Below, one piece after another: positions 9,112 to 18,228 of a stretch of 64,000 bases of DNA. The notes beneath the pieces were generated by a model. The model worked only from the letters and a program-made list of their open reading frames with translations. It was not told the origin of the DNA and searched no databases. A program made the translations under genes and the position numbers. The DNA lies in NCBI RefSeq assembly GCF_002993325.1, contig NZ_PVNO01000001.1, forward strand, positions 62,001-126,000, written 5' to 3'. The stretch's first letter is position 1; each line of letters begins with the position of its first letter. This DNA comes from Alteromonas gracilis. Its GTDB lineage: Bacteria; Pseudomonadota; Gammaproteobacteria; Enterobacterales; Alteromonadaceae.

Positions 9112-11289
9112 ATGAAATATTTATGGATAGCCATTGCTGCGGGCAGTTTACTATCAGGCTGTAGCTTGGAAAACAAACCTGAAAACTTTGAAAAAATGCC
9201 AAAAAATACAATCACAAAAACCGTGCTTAATACCGAAACGCCTGCGCCTGTGGCGAAAAAAGTGCCTCATAAAATGGAAGCTCATGGTGTTACGCGTACT
9301 GATGACTATTATTGGATGCGAGACGACTCTCGCACCGACGATGCAATTTTGGCTCATCTAGCGTTAGAAAACAATTACGTGGAGACCGTGCTCGCGCCAC
9401 TAAAAGATACCCGCGAAGCGCTTTTTGAAGAGCTCGTGTCTCGTATTGAAAAAGATGATTCTACCGTACCTGTACTTGATAATGGGTACTGGTACTACAC
9501 AAGTTATTCGGGAGAGAACGAATATCCTGTATACCTAAGAAAGCCGACACTAGATGCCAATCCCCAGGTTTTGTTAGACGCGAACATCATGTCTAAAGGA
9601 CATGATTATTTCAGCATTGGTTCTTATGCGGTAAGCGAAAACAACGCCTTAATGGCATATTCAGAAGATACACTCAGCCGTCGTATTTACACTATTTATG
9701 TGAAAAATTTAAAAAGCGATGAAAAGCTTGACGACGTTTTAGAGGGGACATCAGGAAACGTAGTATGGGCGAACGATAACACGCATCTTTTTTACGTCAA
9801 AAAAGACCCTCAAACCCTTTTGGGCTATCAGGTTTATCGCCATGAGTTAGGTACACCACAAAGTGACGATGTGCTGGTTTATGAAGAAAGTGACCCTACG
9901 TTTTATACTTACATCAGTAAAAGTAAAGACGATAGTGTTATTTACATACACCACCAAAATACGGACAAAACGGGGGTTTCAATTGTTGATGCAAACAACC
10001 CCACATCGCCTGCAAAGATATTTTTGCCGTTAAAAAATGGGCAAGAGTATAGCGTTGCTAAAGCTGAAGACGGCTACTACGTTCTGACGAATATTGACGC
10101 AAAGAATTTTAGAGTTATGAAAGCGCCGCTTGATGCCACTGGCGATGTGTCAAAATGGGAAGATGTCATTGCTCACCGTCCAAATGTGTTCCTACAAAAT
10201 ATCGAAGTAATGAAAAATCATTTGGTGGTAAAAGAGAAAGAAAACGGCATGCTTCGCATGGTGGTTCATAACCTTACGACAAATGAAGAAAAAGTTATTC
10301 CAACACAAGATCCCATTTATGGCGCGTATTTTTATGCGAACCCTGAAATGGACACGAGCACACTTAGAATTCATTACAGCTCTCTCACAACTCCTGCGTC
10401 TATTGTTGATATCAATTTAGATACGCTCGACAGTGAAGTCATGAAGCAAACCCGCGTTTCTGAAACGTTTGATTCGTCCATCTATAAATCGGAACGGGTT
10501 TCAATTGAAGCGCGTGATGGAACTGAGATCCCCGTATCACTGGTGTACAGAAAGGACAAATTTAAGAAAGATGGAACGAACCCGCTTTATCAATATGCCT
10601 ATGGTTCTTATGGTGCGACGATTGACCCCACCTTCAGAAGCAGCTGGTTGTCTTTAGTTGATAGAGGTTTTGTGGTTGCGATTGCACACATACGCGGTGG
10701 CCAAATGCTAGGCCGTCAATGGTATGAAGAGGGTAAAATGCACCGTAAGATAAATACTTTTACGGACTTCATTGACGTGACTAAAGGGCTCATTGCTTCG
10801 CAATATGCCGATAAAAACAGAGTATTTGCAATGGGAGGTAGTGCAGGTGGGCTGTTAATGGGGGCAGTAGTGAACATGGCGCCTGAGCTTTATCGTGGGG
10901 TTAGTGCACACGTGCCTTTTGTTGATGTGGTGACCACTATGAGCGATGCTTCGATACCTCTGACAACGGGGGAATATTCAGAGTGGGGTAATCCAGCCAA
11001 TAAAGATGAATTCGAGTATATGCTATCGTACTCACCCTATGACCAAGTCGAAAAGAAAGACTACCCGAACATGCTGGTAACAACCGGGCTCCACGATTCT
11101 CAAGTGCAATATTTTGAGCCTATGAAGTGGGTTGCAAAACTTAGAGAATATAAAACGGATGACAATTTGCTATTGTTTAAAACCGATATGGAAGCAGGGC
11201 ACGGTGGTGCATCGGGGCGCTTTAAGCGTTTTGAGTCAACTGCCCTAGAATATGCCTTTGTTTTGCATCTTGCAGGTGTACCGCTTTAA
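9112..11289 (+). CDS. S9 family peptidase, oligopeptidase B-like lipoprotein
   Basis: A 725-residue serine peptidase. The N-terminal MKYLWIAIAAGSLLSGC is a lipoprotein signal with lipid-modified C17. The propeller domain starts near DDYYWMRDDSR, a typical PtrB/prolyl oligopeptidase motif. The C-terminal alpha/beta hydrolase domain has S577 in GGSAGG, D662 in LHDSQV and H697 in AGHGG, so the triad is complete. It probably cuts short peptides after basic residues at the cell envelope; the specificity is inferred from the oligopeptidase B pattern. I chose the ATG at 9112, with TAGGA upstream and a signal peptide right at the start, over an in-frame GTG at 9073. It is monocistronic with its own terminator. 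Confidence 0.88.
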   Translation: MKYLWIAIAAGSLLSGCSLENKPENFEKMPKNTITKTVLNTETPAPVAKKVPHKMEAHGVTRTDDYYWMRDDSRTDDAILAHLALENNYVETVLAPLKDTREALFEELVSRIEKDDSTVPVLDNGYWYYTSYSGENEYPVYLRKPTLDANPQVLLDANIMSKGHDYFSIGSYAVSENNALMAYSEDTLSRRIYTIYVKNLKSDEKLDDVLEGTSGNVVWANDNTHLFYVKKDPQTLLGYQVYRHELGTPQSDDVLVYEESDPTFYTYISKSKDDSVIYIHHQNTDKTGVSIVDANNPTSPAKIFLPLKNGQEYSVAKAEDGYYVLTNIDAKNFRVMKAPLDATGDVSKWEDVIAHRPNVFLQNIEVMKNHLVVKEKENGMLRMVVHNLTTNEEKVIPTQDPIYGAYFYANPEMDTSTLRIHYSSLTTPASIVDINLDTLDSEVMKQTRVSETFDSSIYKSERVSIEARDGTEIPVSLVYRKDKFKKDGTNPLYQYAYGSYGATIDPTFRSSWLSLVDRGFVVAIAHIRGGQMLGRQWYEEGKMHRKINTFTDFIDVTKGLIASQYADKNRVFAMGGSAGGLLMGAVVNMAPELYRGVSAHVPFVDVVTTMSDASIPLTTGEYSEWGNPANKDEFEYMLSYSPYDQVEKKDYPNMLVTTGLHDSQVQYFEPMKWVAKLREYKTDDNLLLFKTDMEAGHGGASGRFKRFESTALEYAFVLHLAGVPL

Positions 11290-11325
11290 TTCGATGCTAA
11301 TTTTTTGAAACTAGCGTTTGTATTT

Positions 11326-11366
11326 AAGCCCGAATAAGTCACCACTTTTCGGGCTTTCTTTATTTT
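11326..11366 (+). terminator. Rho-independent terminator after S9 peptidase
   Basis: AAGCCCGA and TCGGGCTT form a perfect 8-bp stem with a 15-base loop, followed by TCTTTATTTTTT. Confidence 0.85.
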
Positions 11367-11459
11367 TTGTGTTTTTAGTATGCGGATTCTAATTGTTAAG
11401 CGTAAAGTTTAGACATGGTGTTAAAACACACTTTTATTTAGCATTGATAGGAGCTCAAT

Positions 11460-11819
11460 ATGACGACTACAAACACAATCAAAGGCAAAATTAACGATGC
11501 CGAAGAAATGGCGCGTAAAATTTGGTTAGCAGGCCTTGGCGCTTACGGTAAAAGTGTTGAAGAAGCACAGGGGCGTTACGAAAAGTTAAGCGAAGAAGCA
11601 AGCAAAATGTTTGACGAGCTTGTAACCAAAGGCGAGTCATTAGAAGAAGATGCGAAAAGCAAAGTAAAGTCTACGACTAATGATGTTGAAAACCGCGTAG
11701 CTGATGTACGTAAGAAGCTAGGTCTTGATTCTGAGCCAGCAGATCAACGTATCGAAGAGCTTTCAGCTAAAATAGACGCGTTAACTGAAGCAGTAGCGAA
11801 ATTAGCAGCGAATAAGTAA
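11460..11819 (+). CDS. Phasin family protein (small, granule-associated)
   Basis: A 119-residue, highly charged, all-helical protein of the PHA-granule-associated phasin type. It has the ARKIWLAGLGAYGKSVEEAQGRYEKL segment shared by PhaF/PhaI proteins, a coiled-coil middle and a C-terminal leucine-zipper-like tail (RIEELSAKIDALTEAVAKLAA). Phasins coat polyhydroxyalkanoate or neutral-lipid inclusions. GGAGCTCAAT before the ATG is a good ribosome site. No PHA synthase lies in this window, so the granule type is open. Confidence 0.82.
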   Translation: MTTTNTIKGKINDAEEMARKIWLAGLGAYGKSVEEAQGRYEKLSEEASKMFDELVTKGESLEEDAKSKVKSTTNDVENRVADVRKKLGLDSEPADQRIEELSAKIDALTEAVAKLAANK

Positions 11820-11832
11820 TTCTTTGCTCTGT

Positions 11833-11852
11833 TGGGCACCGAAGGGTGCCCA
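11833..11852 (+). terminator. GC-rich hairpin after small phasin gene
   Basis: TGGGCACC and GGTGCCCA form a perfect 8-bp stem with a 4-base loop just 14 bp after the stop. A U tract is missing, so it may be an attenuator or mRNA-stabilising hairpin. Confidence 0.55.
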
Positions 11853-12034
11853 TTACGCATAGAGGCTTTTAGCGCACGTAATCGTGCTAGCGGCTTAGCG
11901 CAATTGAGTGACAGCGCCGCTTTTTATAATTTTTTATAAACGGTAGGGCAGAGCGTTTAAACCAGAAATTTATTGGTCTTATACGCACTATACCACTGCT
12001 GTCATGCTTACTGAATCTCCACCACGGAGGCATT

Positions 12035-12796
12035 ATGAGCAACAAAACTATCCCTAATTCAACGTTACCATCTAGCCTAGACAAAGAATCAACTGCGGCT
12101 AACGGCACGGCAGTATCTCCTTTTAAATCATCACCACTATTTGGCTGGTTGTACGCGGGTACTGACCTGATAGCTGCGAGGCTCGACCAAGCAGCGGGCA
12201 TGGTAAGCCAAAAAATTGATGACACTCAAGAAACCATAAACGCCATGCAGGCGAAAGGGCTCGAAGTTGAGAGTGAGCTGAGGCAAACCTTAAATCCGTT
12301 TGCATTGGTTGACGTTGCACAGAAGTTCGTAGCTTCCACCCCGCTCTTTTCTGTATTTTCTGGTGGACAAAGACGTCAGCAAAAAGAACATCAGCTAGAA
12401 GCGTTAAATGCGAAGGTTGATTTACTGGTGGAGCAGGTTGCCTTGTTGGCAGCAAAGGAAGCTGCAAAACAGGTGAAAGCTAACGAAGCAGTGAAAACAT
12501 CAGCTACAGTGAAAAGTACGCCATCAAAAGCGAGCGCAGCAGCAAAGCCGACTCGCGCACGCAAAACAACTGCTTCTACAACGAAATCTGCATCTGCAGG
12601 CGTTACTGCCTCGAGTAAGAAAAGCGCAAGTTCGACAGCCAATAAAAGCGCTGCGGCTAAATCGCCGACAAGAAAAACCGCGGCTGCGGCTAAAAAAGAG
12701 GCGTCTAACGTTACGTCGAGTGGTGCTAGCAGCACAACTAAACCGTCAGCAACAAAAGACAGCAGTACGTCTTCTGAAACCAAGAAAAACGATTAG
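12035..12796 (+). CDS. Phasin-like protein with lysine/alanine-rich histone-H1-like tail
   Basis: A 253-residue protein in two parts. The first ~145 residues are an amphipathic, phasin-like region (FGWLYAGTDLIAARLDQ, DDTQETINAMQAKGLEVESEL, then the LEALNAKVDLLVEQVALLAAKEAAK coiled coil). The last ~105 residues are an Ala/Lys/Ser/Thr-rich low-complexity tail resembling histone H1 and the tail of Pseudomonas PhaF/AlgP. In PhaF the tail binds DNA and helps segregate granules at division; by analogy this protein could tie granules to the nucleoid. ACGGAGG precedes the ATG. It is likely paired functionally with the small phasin upstream. Confidence 0.75.
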   Translation: MSNKTIPNSTLPSSLDKESTAANGTAVSPFKSSPLFGWLYAGTDLIAARLDQAAGMVSQKIDDTQETINAMQAKGLEVESELRQTLNPFALVDVAQKFVASTPLFSVFSGGQRRQQKEHQLEALNAKVDLLVEQVALLAAKEAAKQVKANEAVKTSATVKSTPSKASAAAKPTRARKTTASTTKSASAGVTASSKKSASSTANKSAAAKSPTRKTAAAAKKEASNVTSSGASSTTKPSATKDSSTSSETKKND

Positions 12797-12827
12797 TCGT
12801 GCAATTTGTCGGAAGAAATAACGTATC

Positions 12828-12857
12828 AATAGGGTAAGCTTTTTGGCTTATCCTATT
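12828..12857. terminator. Convergent hairpin terminator
   Basis: AATAGGGTAAGC pairs with GCTTATCCTATT (one G-T/mismatch position) around a short T-rich loop, between the convergent phasin-like and HD-GYP-like genes. It may serve both directions. Confidence 0.6.
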
Positions 12858-12872
12858 TACTTCTCTTGTTCC

Positions 12873-14309
12873 TTATTTATTTAATTTGGCCCACAAATTT
12901 TGATGCTTTTTAAATCCAAAGTAGTCATACGGTTCCCAGAAGCTGGGTACTAGATTATCGATTTCATCAGGTGTGAAATTGTTAGAAAGTTGACTCATGA
13001 TTTGATTAAGCTTTTCCTTGCCCACACGCATCAGCTTTTTTCTATTGGCAGGAAAATAGAGGTTTTGGCTTTTTGAAATAACCTCATGGGCGCCACTCGT
13101 TATAAATTTCTGGTTTCTTGTGACTATTTTACACAGCGGCTCGGCTGGATTAGCAGGGTTTAGACCGATAACAATAGCATATTCATACTGGTCCTTTTCC
13201 TGACCATTATCATTTACCGGTATGAAAGTGATGCCAAAGCCTTGAGGAAAGTACCCTACTAAATCAATGAAATCCTGTGCCAATTGCTTGTTAAGCCCGT
13301 TCTTTTTGGCTAACTGCTCAATCAATAAATACCCTTTGGGTAAGCTGAGGCGCGAATAATCTGACTTCGTAGACAGTATAATTGAGACATATATTTGCGG
13401 AATTTTAACAATTTCGCCTAGTCCAGTCTTTGAAACAAAAGCGTCTTTGACAAGATTAAGCATGAAGTCTTGTGCTTCTTTATGCACCAATATAAATCTG
13501 TCTCGCTCTTCTTTGATATCACCAATATAGTTCGGGATACCCAAGCCGTCGCTCAGGTATTTAAGGGTAAAGTGATAGTTAAGCTTAAGAAGATCTTTTC
13601 TCTGAGATTCTTCGAGTAAACGAAACTCATCTAAGTCGCCGTTTTCTCCTTTGAGAATGGTTAGCGATGCAGGGCTCTGTAAACCTATGTCTTGCAGAAG
13701 TGCAGCTGTGATAAGCGGTCGCCCAAGTTCAACTTTCCATTTTTCCTGCCAGTAGCGATTTCCGCGAAAGCGCGATGAAGCTTCTCGGTATTTGGAGAGG
13801 TATCTGTGCGCGATAGTATCGTGTTCCAGCAAACGGTCAACAAGTCGCAAGGTTAATACCGCTTTATACAAGGGCTTCAAACGCATGTGAAGCCGAGCAA
13901 AATTTCCCTCTGCTCCTGGCGTAAGTAGCATAAGCGTGCCGAGTAACTTGGCGCTTTGTTGTTGAGTCTCTTGCCAGTTATCACCTTCGCTTAACTCGAT
14001 TATTTTGTTACAAACAGCATCAAGACGTTCTAGCCTGGTAAGGCGCTCTTCCTCTAATTTTTCTGTACTATTTTTTATCTGCTTAGCAAGCTGTTCAGCC
14101 AGAATTTCTTTTTTCTTATTACCTTCAATTTTTTTTAGTTCGACTTTTAAATCGGTAATGTGATTTTCAAGCGAAGGCGTAAGGGAAAAGTAATGACGAG
14201 CATCCTCAAACACTGAACCGTAGCCAGCTTCTTGAGGGTATATCATATTGATGAGTTGTTTTACTTGCTGTGTGTAAATGCTGTCTGGGTTTTGGCTTTG
14301 TGCGCTCAC
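12873..14309 (-). CDS. Degenerate HD-GYP-like protein, function unknown
   Basis: A 478-residue cytosolic protein without close recognition. Residues ~45-105 are a charged coiled coil (KVELKKIEGNKKKEI...). The middle resembles an HD-type hydrolase with its metal site lost: ALLQDIGLQ stands where HD-GYP proteins have LLHDIGK. The C-terminus (about 330-420) follows the HD-GYP tail, including the Ala/Gln-rich helix, DFIDLVGYFPQGFGITF and a strand ending VIGLNPANPAEPLCKIV. I infer a catalytically dead HD-GYP relative, perhaps a c-di-GMP or protein-binding scaffold. The start is a GTG with AAGGA five bases upstream. It lies 78 bp after the patatin gene on the same strand, so it is probably co-transcribed. 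Confidence 0.5.
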   Translation of the reverse strand: MSAQSQNPDSIYTQQVKQLINMIYPQEAGYGSVFEDARHYFSLTPSLENHITDLKVELKKIEGNKKKEILAEQLAKQIKNSTEKLEEERLTRLERLDAVCNKIIELSEGDNWQETQQQSAKLLGTLMLLTPGAEGNFARLHMRLKPLYKAVLTLRLVDRLLEHDTIAHRYLSKYREASSRFRGNRYWQEKWKVELGRPLITAALLQDIGLQSPASLTILKGENGDLDEFRLLEESQRKDLLKLNYHFTLKYLSDGLGIPNYIGDIKEERDRFILVHKEAQDFMLNLVKDAFVSKTGLGEIVKIPQIYVSIILSTKSDYSRLSLPKGYLLIEQLAKKNGLNKQLAQDFIDLVGYFPQGFGITFIPVNDNGQEKDQYEYAIVIGLNPANPAEPLCKIVTRNQKFITSGAHEVISKSQNLYFPANRKKLMRVGKEKLNQIMSQLSNNFTPDEIDNLVPSFWEPYDYFGFKKHQNLWAKLNK

Positions 14310-14387
14310 CGTTATCCTTTAATTTGATGCTGCAAATAGCTGCTTGTTGTCTTACGCTAATCCAGGCTATGCAGTTTAGCTCATGCG

Positions 14388-15848
14388 TTACCTTACGACA
14401 TGGCCTAACTCTACTGCTTCACGTTTCTTCAATTGACTTAAATGATACCGCAACTTCTCACTAATTTTGGTATTTCTTTTAATAACATGGAGTTGTGGCC
14501 ATGACGCCCGTTCACCGCTATCTATCAACTGTGCGATACTTTCGCGGGTTGGATTAGACAATACATGCGACAAGTTTCTTATTTGTCGTTTGGGTAATAT
14601 ATTGATATTGCCCACGTATTGCTGATCAATGATAGAACGTACTTTGTGAATAGCCAGCTTTGCGTTTTTATTTCCGGTCAAACGCTCAATAATATCGATG
14701 GCGAAAATACTGTTTGTTTTGGCAAGCTGACCAATATGGCGCGCCGACATATCCCAAACAGAATTAGGATCGATACGGTTTGGCGAGATAAAAGGTACCG
14801 CCAAAGGATTAGTCTGACTAACAATACTGTGGTTCACGCCGTACAGCCTTGCTAGTCGCTCAAAGGGGAGGTCTGCCATTAACGAGCCGTCCGCAAAGCG
14901 TCGATTTGGAATGTAAGGCACAATATCTCCCGCCGGCGTTTTTGCACGTAGCTGAACGGGACTAAAAATAACCGGTACAGCGCAAGATGCCCTAACTGCT
15001 TGGGTAATGATGGCATTGGGCGAGGTTTTGGCATTTAACAACCGTGAGTGCTGGTGAAGATCAGCCGGAGAAACGGTTACCGTGATATGTCTCCCGGTTT
15101 TCTTAAACGCTTCTTCAAAGGTGGTAAGGTCAAAAAGCTCAATTAAGGCGTTTTCTAATACCGAACTGTCGAATAGCCCTTTTTTTCCAAGCCCTGCAAA
15201 GCTGCGCCAATGCTTGAACGTTTCGTAGATAAACTCGGCGCTCAGTGATTCACGCAGTTCATCATGGTTGCGGGTACCCAACATGGCCGCAATGATTGAC
15301 CCAGCACTTGAGCCTGAAACCACCGTGGGCAATAGGTTTTTTTCGTTGAGTGATTTTACCACGCCAGCATGGAAGAAGCCTAAACCTGCGCCGCCTGATA
15401 GCATCAAACAGCTTCGACCAAAGGCATGCGCGGTTTCTTCAAAGAAAGAAAGCTTTTCGTAAAAGTCTACATGCTGCTCATCGGCGTGAAAAATTTGCTC
15501 TAGCGCCAGCGTCACTTCATCTATGAATTGTTCGACAAGATATTTAGTGCCGATTTTGCAGTGGGTAAGCAGTATCGGGTTGGCGATATTTCCCAAATTA
15601 CCGTGAAGGCCTTCGTGAAGTATTGACATCAAAGCATGCAGGTCGCCTTTTCCTCTGGCTAGCTGCAGGCGTTGAACACGTTTGCGAATTAGCTTGTAAT
15701 CGTAGTTTTCACTTTCGTCTTTTGCTTTCCACTCGTCAGCGCCCGACAGCGCATCATGAGCTAAGCAAGCGCCTTCATATTCATCATAATTTCTCGCATG
15801 CTCGATATCATGTTCTAATTTTTTTAATCGCAAATCGAATACTGCCAT
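14388..15848 (-). CDS. Patatin-like phospholipase / triacylglycerol lipase with DUF3336-type N-terminus
   Basis: A 486-residue lipid acyl hydrolase. The N-terminal ~140 residues (MAVFDLRLKKLEHDIEHARNYDEY onwards, helical) resemble the DUF3336 region found before patatin domains in TAG lipases. The patatin core follows with the oxyanion loop SGGAGLGFFHAG (~151-162), nucleophile S181 in GSSAG, and the catalytic D320-G321 in FADGSL, so the Ser-Asp dyad is complete. A C-terminal extension of ~100 residues is basic. It probably mobilises stored neutral lipid or releases acyl chains from phospholipid. It sits between phasin genes and a wax ester synthase operon, which supports a role in storage-lipid turnover. 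Confidence 0.85.
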   Translation of the reverse strand: MAVFDLRLKKLEHDIEHARNYDEYEGACLAHDALSGADEWKAKDESENYDYKLIRKRVQRLQLARGKGDLHALMSILHEGLHGNLGNIANPILLTHCKIGTKYLVEQFIDEVTLALEQIFHADEQHVDFYEKLSFFEETAHAFGRSCLMLSGGAGLGFFHAGVVKSLNEKNLLPTVVSGSSAGSIIAAMLGTRNHDELRESLSAEFIYETFKHWRSFAGLGKKGLFDSSVLENALIELFDLTTFEEAFKKTGRHITVTVSPADLHQHSRLLNAKTSPNAIITQAVRASCAVPVIFSPVQLRAKTPAGDIVPYIPNRRFADGSLMADLPFERLARLYGVNHSIVSQTNPLAVPFISPNRIDPNSVWDMSARHIGQLAKTNSIFAIDIIERLTGNKNAKLAIHKVRSIIDQQYVGNINILPKRQIRNLSHVLSNPTRESIAQLIDSGERASWPQLHVIKRNTKISEKLRYHLSQLKKREAVELGHVVR

Positions 15849-16270
15849 GACAAATACCTACAATGTTGAACTAGCAAAGTTATGCTTTGTTAACTGCTGT
15901 AATTTAAAAATAACAGCAATATAGTGCCCTTAGGTTTTGTAAATCGAACTCTCATCTAATGCTGAAGCTTATTCGCTAATAAGCTAGCTTTTACACCACA
16001 CTATCCTTGAACAAACGGTACAAACGTGAATCAACGACGCACAACACCCTATACTTGCAGTTTATGAGCTTTATTTAGAATTCACTACCTAATAGCTAGA
16101 TAACCAGAATTAATCTGCTATGAGAACGCATTAATAGATCTAGTTATTACTGTTTCACTTACTTGTTTTCAATCAACAATTCGAAGTAATTTTACTTTTT
16201 ACGTTGACCATTTCATAAGCACTCAGTAGCCTGATGATGAGAATAATAAATTGGAACCCTTACTTGCAGT
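15849..16270. other. AT-rich divergent intergenic region
   Basis: This 422-bp gap between the patatin gene and the divergent DUF445 gene is rich in A and T with many short stop codons in all frames. It should hold both promoters. I see no reliable operator, RNA or coding signal. Confidence 0.5.
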
Positions 16271-17479
16271 ATGGAATGGAACCTTGAAACCCTGAGTTTG
16301 CTATCAATTCCTTTAATTAGCGCTATCGTTGGCTGGCTTACCAACTATCTTGCGGTAAAGATGATGTTTTATCCCATCGAATTTGTGGGCGTAAAACCTA
16401 TTTTCGGATGGCAAGGTCTTATCCCTGCAAAGCGCCGTCAAATGGCGGAGATTGAAGTTGAGTTAGTTCTTGGAAAGCTTCTTAGTGTTGAAGAGCTAGC
16501 TCAGCGGCTCGATGCAGACGAACTCACCAAGGCTATTGAAAGGCGTTTAAGCCAAGTTATTCGCAAAGTCGTAAACGATGTAATGTCCGAATCAGCGCCA
16601 CAGCTGTGGGCAGCGCTTCCCGTACAAGGTAAAAACCTGGTCTATCAGCGAATAGAAAACGATATTCCCAACGTGGTTCACAAAATGGTGGATGACTTCC
16701 AGCATAATGTCTCTGAAATTTTGGATATTAAGGAACTGGTTGTAGAGCAACTCGTTAATGCGCCGGAATTAGTCAACGAAATATTCCTGACGGCGGGCAG
16801 CAAAGAGTTTCCCTTTATCGTGCGTTCAGGCTTCTATTTCGGTTTCCTATTCGGCCTACCGACCATGTTGCTTTGGTATTTTTATCAGGCTTGGTGGATA
16901 TTGCCATTAGGCGGTCTCTTGGTCGGTTATGCGACAAATTGGATTGCCATTAAAATTATCTTTGAACCTAAACGACCGGTAAAATTAGGGCCCATTACTG
17001 TTCAGGGCATGTTTTTAAAGCGCCAAAAGGAAGTGTCTGAAGTTTACTCTACCATCATAGAGCAAAAGCTTATCACGCCTAAAAATATCACCCACATTAT
17101 CCTTCACGGTTCAGGTTCAGCGCAGTTACTAGAACTCATTGAGCTTCACGTTAATGATGCCATCGAGCGCTATGTCGCCATAGCGCAACCCTATTTTGCA
17201 CTGGGCGTCGGTTCGGAAAATTATCACAAGATGAAAGCGCTAGCGGTGCGTCAAATATTCGATAATTCTGATAAATACTTGTTGTATGCGTTTGACTACG
17301 CCAACAATGCGTTGCAGGTTGGCCATGATCTCAGTGAGCGAATGCAGGCATTAAGCGTTGAAGAGTTTGAAGGGGTGTTGCGGCCAGCTTATCAACAAGA
17401 CGAGTGGAAACTCATCGTGACCGGCGCTATTTTAGGTATGGTGGCTGGGATCGCCCAGCTTTATCTTGTTTTCATGTAG
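16271..17479 (+). CDS. DUF445 family membrane protein
   Basis: A 402-residue protein of the DUF445/YheB group. It has a hydrophobic N-terminal segment with the family motif GWLTNYLAVKMMFYP (~16-32) and a mid-protein repeat of it, VGYATNWIAIKIIFEP (~220-236), flanked by membrane segments. A last transmembrane helix sits at the C-terminus (LIVTGAILGMVAGIAQLYLVF). The duplicated N-[YW]-x-[AI]-[VI]-K pattern is diagnostic. The biochemical role is unknown. The stop lies 73 bp before the TetR regulator start, so read-through into the wax ester synthase operon is possible. Confidence 0.83.
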   Translation: MEWNLETLSLLSIPLISAIVGWLTNYLAVKMMFYPIEFVGVKPIFGWQGLIPAKRRQMAEIEVELVLGKLLSVEELAQRLDADELTKAIERRLSQVIRKVVNDVMSESAPQLWAALPVQGKNLVYQRIENDIPNVVHKMVDDFQHNVSEILDIKELVVEQLVNAPELVNEIFLTAGSKEFPFIVRSGFYFGFLFGLPTMLLWYFYQAWWILPLGGLLVGYATNWIAIKIIFEPKRPVKLGPITVQGMFLKRQKEVSEVYSTIIEQKLITPKNITHIILHGSGSAQLLELIELHVNDAIERYVAIAQPYFALGVGSENYHKMKALAVRQIFDNSDKYLLYAFDYANNALQVGHDLSERMQALSVEEFEGVLRPAYQQDEWKLIVTGAILGMVAGIAQLYLVFM

Positions 17480-17506
17480 TAAAGATCATGCAGAGTGTTT
17501 TATACC

Positions 17507-17516
17507 GCAACGTTGC
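17507..17516. promoter_or_regulatory. Palindrome upstream of TetR gene, possible operator
   Basis: GCAACGTTGC is a perfect 10-bp palindrome 36 bp before the TetR start. It could be the autoregulatory site, but it is short and single. Confidence 0.3.
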
Positions 17517-17552
17517 TATTTCATAGCTTATGTAAAAGGATTGGACTCAATT

Positions 17553-18218
17553 ATGAAGACAGCGCAAAAAATATTACTTACTGCGCTTACGTTGTTTAAC
17601 GAGCACGGTGAAAATACCGTGACCAGTGTAGACATTGCTTTAGAATTGGATATTAGTCCAGGAAACCTCTATTACCACTTTAAAGGTAAAGACAGTATTG
17701 TGAGTGCATTAATGAAAATGCACGAGCAACAAATGCATAAAGTATTGAATAGGGATAAGCTAGATACTCTTCACCCTGAAGAAATCATGTACTATCTTTT
17801 TTTACTTGTTGATAGCATTCACGTTTTTCGCTTTTTTTATCGTAGTCCGGCAGATTTAGCTGAAAAATACCCAGCTATTGTTCGTCCTCGCCAGCACATA
17901 CTGACAAACTTGAACAAACAGTTGGCGTTTCTTTTTGACGCGTTAGCTCAGCAAGAAACACTCATCGCGACGAATTCAGATAGATCGTTACTAGTAGATT
18001 TAATCTCGTTGATTATAACTCAGTCGTGCCAATTCGATGAGTTAAACAGTCATATGGACAGTGCTATGCAGCGCTATCATGCGTTGTCGCTAATGATGGT
18101 GAGTGTATTACCAAGGCTGTCGCTTTCAGATGAACAGAAGCATCAACTTTCGCAGCTGCTCAACTCTCACGATTTCATGAGAGATGCTTCAACGCAATCC
18201 CCATTCGACTTCGCTTAG
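17553..18218 (+). CDS. TetR/AcrR family transcriptional regulator
   Basis: A 221-residue repressor. The N-terminal helix-turn-helix (about residues 6-55) has AQKILLTALTLFNEHGENTVT and LDISPGNLYYHFKGKDSIV, the TetR signature. The C-terminal helical domain should bind a ligand, plausibly an acyl-CoA or fatty acid from its context. I chose the ATG at 17553, where the HTH begins at the usual distance, rather than an upstream in-frame start at 17466 that overlaps the DUF445 gene. Its stop is 10 bp before the wax ester synthase ATG, so it very likely controls that gene and itself. Confidence 0.87.
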   Translation: MKTAQKILLTALTLFNEHGENTVTSVDIALELDISPGNLYYHFKGKDSIVSALMKMHEQQMHKVLNRDKLDTLHPEEIMYYLFLLVDSIHVFRFFYRSPADLAEKYPAIVRPRQHILTNLNKQLAFLFDALAQQETLIATNSDRSLLVDLISLIITQSCQFDELNSHMDSAMQRYHALSLMMVSVLPRLSLSDEQKHQLSQLLNSHDFMRDASTQSPFDFA

Positions 18219-18228
18219 AGGAATAACC

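Noticed and set aside
12391-12783. 130-residue reading on the minus strand
   Set aside because: It is the mirror of the Ala/Lys-rich phasin tail; low-complexity coding sequence often leaves the opposite strand open.
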